Source of the DNA: Elusimicrobiota bacterium
GTDB lineage: Bacteria > Elusimicrobiota > Elusimicrobia > UBA1565 > UBA9628
Direction of reading: 5' to 3'
DNA: 12,578 nucleotides
NCBI GenBank assembly: GCA_028717525.1
Contig: JAQUNT010000019.1
Span: forward strand, 1-12,578
The notes beneath the pieces were generated by a model that saw only the letters and a list, made by a program, of their open reading frames with translations, was not told the origin of the DNA and ran no database searches. Within the stretch, counting starts at the first letter, position 1. The number at the start of each line of letters is the position of its first letter. Shown here piece after piece: positions 7,306 to 12,578 of the stretch. A program made the position numbers and the translations under genes.

Positions 7306-8035
7306 GCCGGCCGGAGCCCAGGAGCACGGTCCGGACTGAGGAGGCCCCGCCGAACCGCTCGAGCAAAGCGGCGAAGCGGCCGGCCAAGGCGGCGAGCTCC
7401 CGGCCCGGGGCGCAGTCCAGGCTGGCGTAGACGACTCCGATGACCGCGGTCGTATCGTCTTTGAGCTTGGCGGCCATGGAATCCTTGACCGCGTTGCCCA
7501 GGGGGGCTCCTTGCTCCCCTTCGCCGGCGCCTGCGGTATCGGAAGTTCCGCAGGTGCCGGCGGGACGGATTTCCTTACCGCCGGCGCAGACGCAGATGAG
7601 CCCCTCGAGCTCGATCTCCTGGCCGGCGCTGTTGAAGACGTAGCGCTCCCCGGGCCGGCCGCGGCGCAGCCAGGCCGGGCCCGGGAAGGCGCGCAGGTCC
7701 AGGAGGCTGATGGGCAGGCCGCTCTCCAAGGAGAGCAGGTTGTTGACGTCCACGAGGTTGTTGATGCGCGGGAAGCGCCCCTCGCGCGCGGCCTGGGCCA
7801 GGTACTCGCTGGCGGGCTTGTTGCGGCCGGTGGGCTTGAAGCCCCCCCGCCGCAGCAGGCCGCGCACGGCGTCCTTGACCGGCGCGGGCGGGAAGTCCTC
7901 GAGCGCCCGCCGCGCGGCCAGCTCGTCGACCAGCCGCCCCAGTTCCGCCGGAGCCGCGGCCACGCGCACGCCTTCGGCCAGCACGACCGCGGCCGCGAAG
8001 GACTGGTCGGGAACGAGGTTCTCGATGGTCGTCAT
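7292..8035 (-). CDS. B3/B4-domain protein with in-frame repeat insertion
   Basis: The 247-residue protein matches the stand-alone B3/B4 domain, related to the editing region of phenylalanyl-tRNA synthetase beta chains. Recognisable blocks are FKPTGRNKPASEYL (66-79), FPRINNLVDVNNLLSLESGL (88-107), ERYVFNSAGQEIELEGLICV (130-149) and PLGNAVKDSMAAKL (178-191). Homologues are thought to act in trans on misacylated tRNA or to bind amino-acid-like ligands; activity here is inferred only from family. Between ICVC and PLGN, residues 150-171 are encoded by a dispersed repeat element (7524-7586), adding EIRPAGTCGTSDTAGAG in what should be a short loop. The frame is intact, so the protein is probably functional. 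Its ATG is 22 bp from the divergent ATG at 8058, with no SD seen. Confidence 0.88.
   Translation of the reverse strand: MTTIENLVPDQSFAAAVVLAEGVRVAAAPAELGRLVDELAARRALEDFPPAPVKDAVRGLLRRGGFKPTGRNKPASEYLAQAAREGRFPRINNLVDVNNLLSLESGLPISLLDLRAFPGPAWLRRGRPGERYVFNSAGQEIELEGLICVCAGGKEIRPAGTCGTSDTAGAGEGEQGAPLGNAVKDSMAAKLKDDTTAVIGVVYASLDCAPGRELAALAGRFAALLERFGGASSVRTVLLGSGRPDKR
7524..7586 (+). repeat. Coding palindromic element, copy 1
   Basis: A 63-bp dispersed element inside the B3/B4 gene. Hairpin 1 pairs 7526-7536 with 7548-7558 (11 bp including one G-T). Hairpin 2 pairs GCCGGCGG (7556-7563) with CCGCCGGC (7578-7585), 8 bp, perfect. CCGGCGC occurs as a direct repeat at both ends. The element is open in one frame on each strand. 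The host gene reads the minus strand (EIRPAGTCGTSDTAGAG); the plus strand would read PAVSEVPQVPAGRISLPPA. It differs from copy 2 at only 3 of 63 positions. Confidence 0.9.
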
Positions 8036-8045
8036 CGGGAAACGC

Positions 8046-8052
8046 TATGATA
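8046..8052. promoter_or_regulatory. Overlapping divergent -10 elements
   Basis: TATGAT (8046-8051, plus) would start transcription at about 8058, which is the ATG itself. The minus strand reads TATCAT over 8052-8047, giving a start near 8040, five bases before the ATG at 8035. Both lie in the palindrome TGATATCA within a 22-bp intergenic gap. No good -35 is visible on either side. Confidence 0.35.
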
Positions 8053-8057
8053 TCAAA

Positions 8058-9833
8058 ATGACCGGGACGGTCCTGGCCAAAGCCCTCGCCCTCTGGTACT
8101 CGCCGGCCTTCCAGGAGCTGCTGCGCCCGGTCCGGACGCTGAGCGCCATCAGCGCCATGTTCTGGATGCTGGCGCGCCTGGCGGCCCTGTTCATGGCCGG
8201 GCTCAAGACTTTGCTGCCCGAGGAGCTCGGCGTCCTCCTGGCCATAGTCTGGAACATCGTCCTGTCCGTCGCCTACGCGGCCATGATGTTCTACACCGCC
8301 CTGCAGGGGAATTGGCACCCCTCCCTGCCGGCGCGCGAGGCCTGCGGCTTCGTCTTCATGTACGTCATGCTGGGCGTCACCTTCACGGACCGCGCCACCG
8401 GCCGCCTGCAGCCGGTCGCCCGCCCCGGCTTCTTCATCGGGATCAGCGCCTACCTCTTCCTGGCCCTGGCGCCCTCGGTGGCGCGCCTGCCCGTCTTTGC
8501 CGAGTCCCACCGCGTGCTCGAGCTCTTCGCCGCGGGCGGCTGGGGCAACGTCATGACCGCCCTGACCGCCGCGCTCATGCTCTGGTCCTTGCTGGCCTGG
8601 ACGGTCTCGGAGGTCGCCTACAGCCTCAGCCCGCTGCTCTTCCGCCTGAAGCTCATCAAGGCCCCGCTCATCCGCTTCCGCGACCTGCCCGCGGACGGGG
8701 AAGATGGCGCGCCCGCGCGGCGCATCGGGGCGGTCCCCTCCATGCGCCGCTCCGTGCTCATGCTGGCCCTGCTGGCGGCGGGCGCCGGCGCGGCGCTGCG
8801 CTGGTGGCCGCAGCTGCGCGCCGGGGCCCGGGCCGCGGCGCCCGCCATACAGAGCCGGGCCCAGTCGCCCCAGGCCGCCGAGGCCGCGGCCCGGCTCAAG
8901 CGCGTGCTGCCCGCGGTCTCATTCACCGCGGTGCGCTCCCTGCCCAGGCAAGGCCCGGTGGCGGAGCTCGCCCGCCCGGCCTTCCGCAAGCTGTTGGCCG
9001 CGCCCGCCCAGGCGGACCGCTGGCTCGCGGCCGCGGCCCTCGACCGCGTGGATCCCTCCTTCCGCATCTCGCCCCAAGAGCTCTTCCGCTCCACGGCCGC
9101 CGCGTCCTGGGACTGCGCCTGGCAGGGCCGCGCCTTCCAGGTGCTCATGCAGCCCCTGCCCGGCGACGAGCCGGCCAAGACCCGCACCTACTGGGTCTTA
9201 GACGAGCGCGGCCTCCATTTCACGGGAGTGGGGCCGGGGGAGCTGAGCGAGGTGGCCGGCTCCAGCGCCTGCGCGGTGGCCGCCTTCGGCTCGGCCGACG
9301 GCGCGCTGCTGCTGGCCTTCACCGAGGCCCCGGCCGAGCCCGGCGCCGCGCCGCGCCTGTGGCTGACCGCCTACTCCCCGACCCGGCGCGAGGTCCTCGC
9401 CGCGGCGCGGCTGGGCGAGAACGCCTCGGGCGATTTCGCCCTGGCCGAGGCCGCGGGCGGCGTAGTCTGGGCCGACGCGCCGGCGAGCACCGCGGCCGCG
9501 GCCTGCCGGGGCGACTGCGGCGAGGTGCTCGGCGGCCGGGCGCTGTCCTCGGCCGTCGAGCCCCTGGTGGAGTACCGCCGCTCCGCGGCGGCGGGCGGCG
9601 CGATCCGCACCGCGGCGAGCCTGGAGCAGACCTTCGCGCACAGCGGCCTGGACCGGCACTTCGCGTCCCTGGCGGCCTTCGCGCGGGCCTTCCGCTTCGA
9701 CCCGGAGGCGGGGTTCCTCAACCGCTGGTACCGCCGGGCGCGGCTGGTCGACGGCCGGGACTGCGTGAGCGTCGCGCTCGACCCGTCCTGGCCCGGTTGG
9801 GAGGCGAAGGACGCCTGGACCTGCGCCCAATGA
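8058..9833 (+). CDS. Large membrane protein of unknown function
   Basis: The 591-residue product has five hydrophobic segments in its first 190 residues (about 29-50, 57-80, 96-113, 123-145, 165-187). A charged stretch and a further membrane segment follow near 232-248. The C-terminal domain of about 340 residues, rich in Ala and Arg, carries scattered cysteines (DCAW, CRGDCGE, DCVS, and TCAQ at the end) and is probably extracytoplasmic. I recognise no family or catalytic motif. The ATG at 8058 is chosen because the longer open frame lies under the divergent B3/B4 gene; it has no SD but a -10-like TATGAT just upstream. It is followed after 40 bp by the AcuI/YhdH gene, which has its own promoter-like sequence. 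Confidence 0.75.
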   Translation: MTGTVLAKALALWYSPAFQELLRPVRTLSAISAMFWMLARLAALFMAGLKTLLPEELGVLLAIVWNIVLSVAYAAMMFYTALQGNWHPSLPAREACGFVFMYVMLGVTFTDRATGRLQPVARPGFFIGISAYLFLALAPSVARLPVFAESHRVLELFAAGGWGNVMTALTAALMLWSLLAWTVSEVAYSLSPLLFRLKLIKAPLIRFRDLPADGEDGAPARRIGAVPSMRRSVLMLALLAAGAGAALRWWPQLRAGARAAAPAIQSRAQSPQAAEAAARLKRVLPAVSFTAVRSLPRQGPVAELARPAFRKLLAAPAQADRWLAAAALDRVDPSFRISPQELFRSTAAASWDCAWQGRAFQVLMQPLPGDEPAKTRTYWVLDERGLHFTGVGPGELSEVAGSSACAVAAFGSADGALLLAFTEAPAEPGAAPRLWLTAYSPTRREVLAAARLGENASGDFALAEAAGGVVWADAPASTAAAACRGDCGEVLGGRALSSAVEPLVEYRRSAAAGGAIRTAASLEQTFAHSGLDRHFASLAAFARAFRFDPEAGFLNRWYRRARLVDGRDCVSVALDPSWPGWEAKDAWTCAQ

Positions 9834-9860
9834 GCCTCCCGCGGGTTCCGCATTCCGGGG

Positions 9861-9866
9861 TATAAT
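9861..9866 (+). promoter_or_regulatory. Consensus TATAAT -10, likely leaderless start
   Basis: A perfect TATAAT ends at 9866, which predicts a transcript start at 9873, one base before the ATG at 9874. No SD is present and no good -35 is visible 16-18 nt upstream. If this is the promoter, the acuI-like mRNA is essentially leaderless. Confidence 0.5.
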
Positions 9867-9873
9867 ACCCGGG

Positions 9874-10881
9874 ATGAATCCCTGCAAAGCCTTTCGGGTC
9901 TTCCAGGAAGGCGGCCGGGCCCAGGGGCGCTTCACGGAGATGCGCCTGGAAGAGCTCGCTCCGGGCGAGGTGCTGGTCAAGGTGGAACTCTCCAGCGTCA
10001 ACTACAAGGACGCCTTGGCCGGCACCGGCGCTCCCGGGCTCATCCGGCGCTTCCCCTGCACGGCGGGCATCGACCTCTGCGGGACCGTGGCCGAGTCCGC
10101 GGACCCCGAATTCAAGCCCGGAGACGGGGTCCTGGCCACCTGCTGCGGACTAGGCGAGAGCCAGGACGGCGGCTACGCCGAGTACTGCCGCGTCCCGTCG
10201 GCCTGGGCCGTGCCCCTGCCCGCGGGCCTGAGCCCCTTCGAGGCCATGGCCTTGGGCACGGCGGGCTTCACGGCCGCGCTGGCCTTGCAGCGCCTGGAGC
10301 ACGAGGGCCTGCGCCCGGGCCAGGGCCCGGTCATCGTGACCGGAGCCACCGGCGGCGTCGGCAGTCTCTCCATCTGCCTGCTGGCCCAGGCCGGCTACCG
10401 CGTGACGGCTTTGACCGGCAAGCCCGACCAGGAAGGCTGGCTCAAGGGCCTGGGGGCCAGCGAGGTCCTGCGCCGGGACTCCCTGGACTTCTCCCGCATC
10501 AAGCCGCTGGGACAGGCCGTCTGGGCGGGGGCCGTGGACAGCCTGGGCGCGCAAGCCCTCTCCTGGCTGGCCTCCACCATGCTTCCGGGCGGCGCCATCG
10601 CCAGCATCGGGCTGGCCGCGGGCGCCGCATTCTCGGCCACGGTCATGCCCTTCATCCTGCGCGGGGTGTCCATCCTGGGCATCAACGCCCTGAGCGTGGA
10701 GGCCGCGCCCCGCCGCGCGCTGTGGCGGCGCCTGGCCGGCGAGCTCAAGCCCCGCGCCCTGGACTCCATCGCCGAGCCGATCGGCTTCGCGCAGCTGCCC
10801 GAGGCTTTCAGCCGCATGCTCGCGGGCAAGGTCCGCGGGCGCTCCGTCGTGAGGATCAGCGGCCCAGAAGCGAGTCGCTGA
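9874..10881 (+). CDS. AcuI/YhdH-type NADPH-dependent oxidoreductase
   Basis: This 335-residue member of the zinc-independent MDR superfamily is closest to the YhdH/YhfP and AcuI group, whose characterised members reduce acrylyl-CoA with NADPH. Diagnostic blocks are SSVNYKDALAGTG (40-52), FPCTAGIDLCGTV (60-72), DGGYAEYCRVP (98-108), FEAMALGTAGFTAALALQRL (122-141) and the nucleotide-binding GATGGVGS (157-164). The length is normal for the family. It has no zinc-ligand cysteine set of alcohol dehydrogenases. No dddL- or propionate-type neighbours are visible to fix the substrate, so a general acrylyl-CoA or quinone reductase role is inferred. The 3' end overlaps the convergent flavoprotein gene by 26 bp. 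Confidence 0.92.
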   Translation: MNPCKAFRVFQEGGRAQGRFTEMRLEELAPGEVLVKVELSSVNYKDALAGTGAPGLIRRFPCTAGIDLCGTVAESADPEFKPGDGVLATCCGLGESQDGGYAEYCRVPSAWAVPLPAGLSPFEAMALGTAGFTAALALQRLEHEGLRPGQGPVIVTGATGGVGSLSICLLAQAGYRVTALTGKPDQEGWLKGLGASEVLRRDSLDFSRIKPLGQAVWAGAVDSLGAQALSWLASTMLPGGAIASIGLAAGAAFSATVMPFILRGVSILGINALSVEAAPRRALWRRLAGELKPRALDSIAEPIGFAQLPEAFSRMLAGKVRGRSVVRISGPEASR

Positions 10882-12010
10882 AGAACTTCCTGTAGTCCGA
10901 CTCGCCGGAGAGCACGCGCAGGAAGCGCTTCATGGCGCCCGTGCCGGCGCGGAAGCGCCGCATGGCCAGGCTGCGGAAGGGCTCGCGGAAGAGCAGGTTG
11001 CGCGCGCGCAGGGCCTGCGCGAAGAGCGGGGTGATCTCGCTGCGGCAGGCCGCGTTGTAGCGCGCGGCGCAACCGGCGCCTGCGGTATCGGAAGTTCCGC
11101 AGGTGCCGGCCGGACGGAATTCCTTACGGCCGGCGCCTGCGAGCATGCTCTGCGCGGCCAGGGCGCCGCTGTGCAGGGCGAAAGCGATGCCCTCCCCGGT
11201 CAGCGGCTCGGCGAAGCCCGCCGCGTCTCCGCAGAGCAGGACCTGGCCCGCGGCCGGCTCGCGCAGGAAGGCCGCGTTGGGGAGTTTCGCCCCGCGCAGC
11301 TTGAGGCTTTGGGAGCCGGCCACGCCGCAGTCCGCGAGCAGGCGGCGCATGGCCGCCGCGAGGTCCTCCTTGGTGCCGGGCATGCCTCCCAGGCCGATGG
11401 AGACCCGCTCGCCCTTGGGGAAGGCCCAGCCCCAGCCCAGGCGCAGGTAGCCGAAGAAGATGCGCGCCGCGTGCAGGCCGGCCAGGGCCGGGCTGGCCGA
11501 GCGCGGCACGTCCACCTGCAGGCCCACGGCCAGGCTGCGGTCCGGCAGGGACTTGCCCTGGGCCCGGCCCACCGCGCTGAAGACCCCGTCGGCCCCGACG
11601 ATGCGGCCGCAGCGCAGCTCCCGGCCGTCCACCACGGCCGCATCGCCGCGCAGGCCCTCGAAGCGCCCCGGCTCCACCCGGCAGCCGGCCCCGCGCGCCG
11701 CTTCCAGGAGGAAGGCGTCGAACCGGTCCCGGAACACGAAGGTCAGGGGGGCTTCGCCTTCCGCGGAGTTGAGCAGCTCGCGGCCGTCGCAGATCTCGAA
11801 GCCGGCGCAGACCTCCCCCACCACGGAAGCCGGCAGCTCGAGCCCCAGGCGCTCGCGCAGAAGGCGCAGGGCCCGGCCGCTCAGGAGCCCCCCGCAGAGC
11901 TTGTCGCGGGGCAGGGCCTTGTCCACCATGAGCACCTCGCGGCCGGCGCGCGCCAGCAGGATGGCCGCGGCGCAGCCCGCGGGCCCGGCCCCGACGATGA
12001 GGGCGTCCAT
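10856..12010 (-). CDS. Geranylgeranyl-reductase-like FAD oxidoreductase with repeat insertion
   Basis: The 384-residue flavoprotein belongs to the geranylgeranyl reductase/FixC-like group. It has an N-terminal FAD dinucleotide fold (DALIVGAGPAGCAAAILLAR, 2-21), the family DKLCGGLLS motif (36-44), GADGVFSAVGR (139-149) and the second FAD motif LLCGDAAGFAEPLTGEGIAF (258-277). Members reduce isoprenoid double bonds on lipids, quinones or chlorophyll chains; the substrate here is unknown. Residues 292-313 are encoded by repeat element copy 2 and add EFRPAGTCGTSDTAGAG after the helix LHSGALAAQSML, before the C-terminal helical region, a likely surface site. The frame is intact. No SD precedes the ATG; TACAAT (12025-12020) would start transcription three bases upstream. 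Confidence 0.9.
   Translation of the reverse strand: MDALIVGAGPAGCAAAILLARAGREVLMVDKALPRDKLCGGLLSGRALRLLRERLGLELPASVVGEVCAGFEICDGRELLNSAEGEAPLTFVFRDRFDAFLLEAARGAGCRVEPGRFEGLRGDAAVVDGRELRCGRIVGADGVFSAVGRAQGKSLPDRSLAVGLQVDVPRSASPALAGLHAARIFFGYLRLGWGWAFPKGERVSIGLGGMPGTKEDLAAAMRRLLADCGVAGSQSLKLRGAKLPNAAFLREPAAGQVLLCGDAAGFAEPLTGEGIAFALHSGALAAQSMLAGAGRKEFRPAGTCGTSDTAGAGCAARYNAACRSEITPLFAQALRARNLLFREPFRSLAMRRFRAGTGAMKRFLRVLSGESDYRKFFSDSLLGR
11073..11135 (+). repeat. Coding palindromic element, copy 2
   Basis: A 63-bp copy inside the flavoprotein gene, 60/63 identical to copy 1. Stem 2 is GCCGGCCG paired with CGGCCGGC, where copy 1 has GCCGGCGG with CCGCCGGC, so two of the three differences preserve a base pair. 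The 12-mer CCGGCGCCTGCG occurs at the left end (11073-11084) and again across the right end (11130-11141). The host gene reads the minus strand in the same frame as in copy 1. Confidence 0.9.
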
Positions 12011-12016
12011 GCGATA

Positions 12017-12044
12017 TTGATTGTAGATAAATTCGCGCTATACT
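12017..12044 (+). promoter_or_regulatory. Promoter for the secreted-protein gene
   Basis: TTGATT (12017-12022), a 16-bp spacer and TATACT (12039-12044) predict a start near 12051, three bases before the ATG at 12054. The region is markedly AT-rich compared with its surroundings. It overlaps the minus-strand TACAAT (12020-12025) of the divergent flavoprotein gene, so the two promoters share sequence. Confidence 0.5.
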
Positions 12045-12053
12045 TATGGGCGG

Positions 12054-12578
12054 ATGATGAACGCGGCCCTGCTCTGCGCCCTGCTCGCCCTTTCGGCTCA
12101 CGGCCAGCCCGGGCCCGGAGGCCCCCCCTTCCCGCTGCCCGACCCCCGCCGGCTCGCGGCCGAAGTGAGGATGTCGCCCACCACGGCCCGCAACGCGCAC
12201 CTGCGCTTCCGCAGGCTCATGGGCGTCGTCGAGTTCGCGGGGCGGCCGCCGCAGACCGGGGTCAAGGACCTCATGCGCATCCGCCGGCTCCTGCAAGAGG
12301 GCAGGCTGACCCAGGCCGCGCCGCTCATCGACGCGGCGATCCTGGCCATGGAGGGGCCCGGCGCTAGGCCGCCCGGCGCACCTGCGGCAGCGGAGATTCC
12401 GCAGGTGCAGGCCGGACGGATCTCCTCACGGCCGGCGCCGGCCATATTGGAGGTCCCGCAAAAGGAGCTCGGCGCTCCCATCATGCTCTCGCAGCCGGCG
12501 CAGAGCCGGCCCATCGAGCACCCGGCCCCGCCGGCCGAGTTCGCGCCGGCGGCGCCCGCCGAGCCGCCGCAGCCGCGC
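12054..12578 (+). CDS. Predicted secreted protein, 3' end cut by window
   Basis: The 175 visible codons begin with a signal-peptide-like segment (MMNAALLCALLALSAHG, cleavage plausible after AHG; no lipobox). A Pro-rich linker follows, then a helical charged region at about 40-100 (RNAHLRFRRLMGVVEF, DLMRIRRLLQEGRLTQAA). A long Pro/Ala-rich tail runs on past the window edge. I do not recognise a family. Residues 107-128 come from repeat element copy 3, here read on the element's other strand as PAAAEIPQVQAGRISSRPA. Two adjacent ATGs (12054, 12057) are possible starts. The opposite-strand open frame covering this region is a shadow: the plus frame has the signal peptide and a promoter. Confidence 0.7.
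   Translation, partial: MMNAALLCALLALSAHGQPGPGGPPFPLPDPRRLAAEVRMSPTTARNAHLRFRRLMGVVEFAGRPPQTGVKDLMRIRRLLQEGRLTQAAPLIDAAILAMEGPGARPPGAPAAAEIPQVQAGRISSRPAPAILEVPQKELGAPIMLSQPAQSRPIEHPAPPAEFAPAAPAEPPQPR
12373..12437 (+). repeat. Coding palindromic element, copy 3 (diverged, reversed relative to its gene)
   Basis: A 65-bp copy, alignable to copy 1 with 9 substitutions and a 2-nt insertion. Hairpin 1 is a perfect GCACCTGCGG/CCGCAGGTGC. Hairpin 2 has one mismatch (GCAGGCCG with CGGCCGGC). It has the same orientation in the window as copies 1 and 2, but its host gene is on the plus strand. The peptide is therefore read from the opposite strand of the element (PAAAEIPQVQAGRISSRPA), and the frame is still open. 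Confidence 0.85.

Noticed and set aside
8312..9865. Second long plus-strand frame over the large membrane protein
   Set aside because: Its composition is Arg/Gly/Pro-rich shadow-like sequence. The frame starting at 8058 has regular membrane helices and a plausible start.
11171..12367. Plus-strand open frame opposite the flavoprotein
   Set aside because: It is a shadow: the minus strand has clear FAD-binding motifs.
12098..12514. Minus-strand open frame at the right edge
   Set aside because: The plus frame has a signal peptide, a promoter-like sequence and an uninterrupted reading to the window end. The minus frame is open partly because the repeat element is stop-free on both strands.

Overview
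The window is a very GC-rich bacterial chromosome segment whose codons favour G or C at third positions. It looks like a free-living or uncultured lineage. The phylum cannot be fixed from this sequence: the gene set (GlnRS, a DUF929 thioredoxin-fold protein, a hemerythrin, an AcuI/YhdH reductase, a geranylgeranyl-reductase-like flavoprotein, an orphan membrane histidine kinase) suits several poorly cultured GC-rich phyla. An Elusimicrobiota-like source is only a weak guess.

Layout. Positions 1-4868 are all on the minus strand. In transcription order they hold a five-gene cluster (hemerythrin, DUF929 CPYC protein, DUF488 protein, [2Fe-2S] ferredoxin, AlkA-type DNA glycosylase), then a tRNA with anticodon CAT whose 5' end supplies the alkA stop codon, then a noncoding stretch with a strong promoter, three hairpins and an intrinsic terminator, then glnS, which runs off the left edge. 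Positions 4917-5983 carry two plus-strand genes of unknown function joined by an ATGA overlap (a multi-pass membrane protein and a zinc-ribbon membrane protein). Positions 5996-8035 carry a membrane sensor histidine kinase and a B3/B4-domain (tRNA-synthetase-editing-like) protein, both on the minus strand. Positions 8058-9833 and 9874-10881 are a large unknown membrane protein and an AcuI/YhdH-type reductase on the plus strand. A geranylgeranyl-reductase-like flavoprotein (10856-12010, minus) meets the latter tail to tail with a 26-bp overlap. A secreted or periplasmic protein gene begins at 12054 and runs off the right edge.

The most striking content is a family of three dispersed copies of a 63-65-nt, two-hairpin element (7524-7586, 11073-11135, 12373-12437). 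Each lies inside a different protein-coding gene without breaking the frame. Two copies add nearly the same 17-21-residue peptide to unrelated proteins. The third sits the other way round relative to its gene and is read through the opposite strand. Copies 1 and 2 share 60 of 63 bases, and two of their three differences are a compensatory pair in a stem. This resembles in principle the protein-inserted palindromic elements known from Rickettsia, but the sequence is not one I recognise.

A second recurring pattern is a -10-like hexamer placed so that the predicted transcript start falls within about 0-5 nt of the start codon at several monocistronic or divergent genes. Operon-internal genes instead show Shine-Dalgarno sequences. 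This suggests mixed leaderless and led translation.
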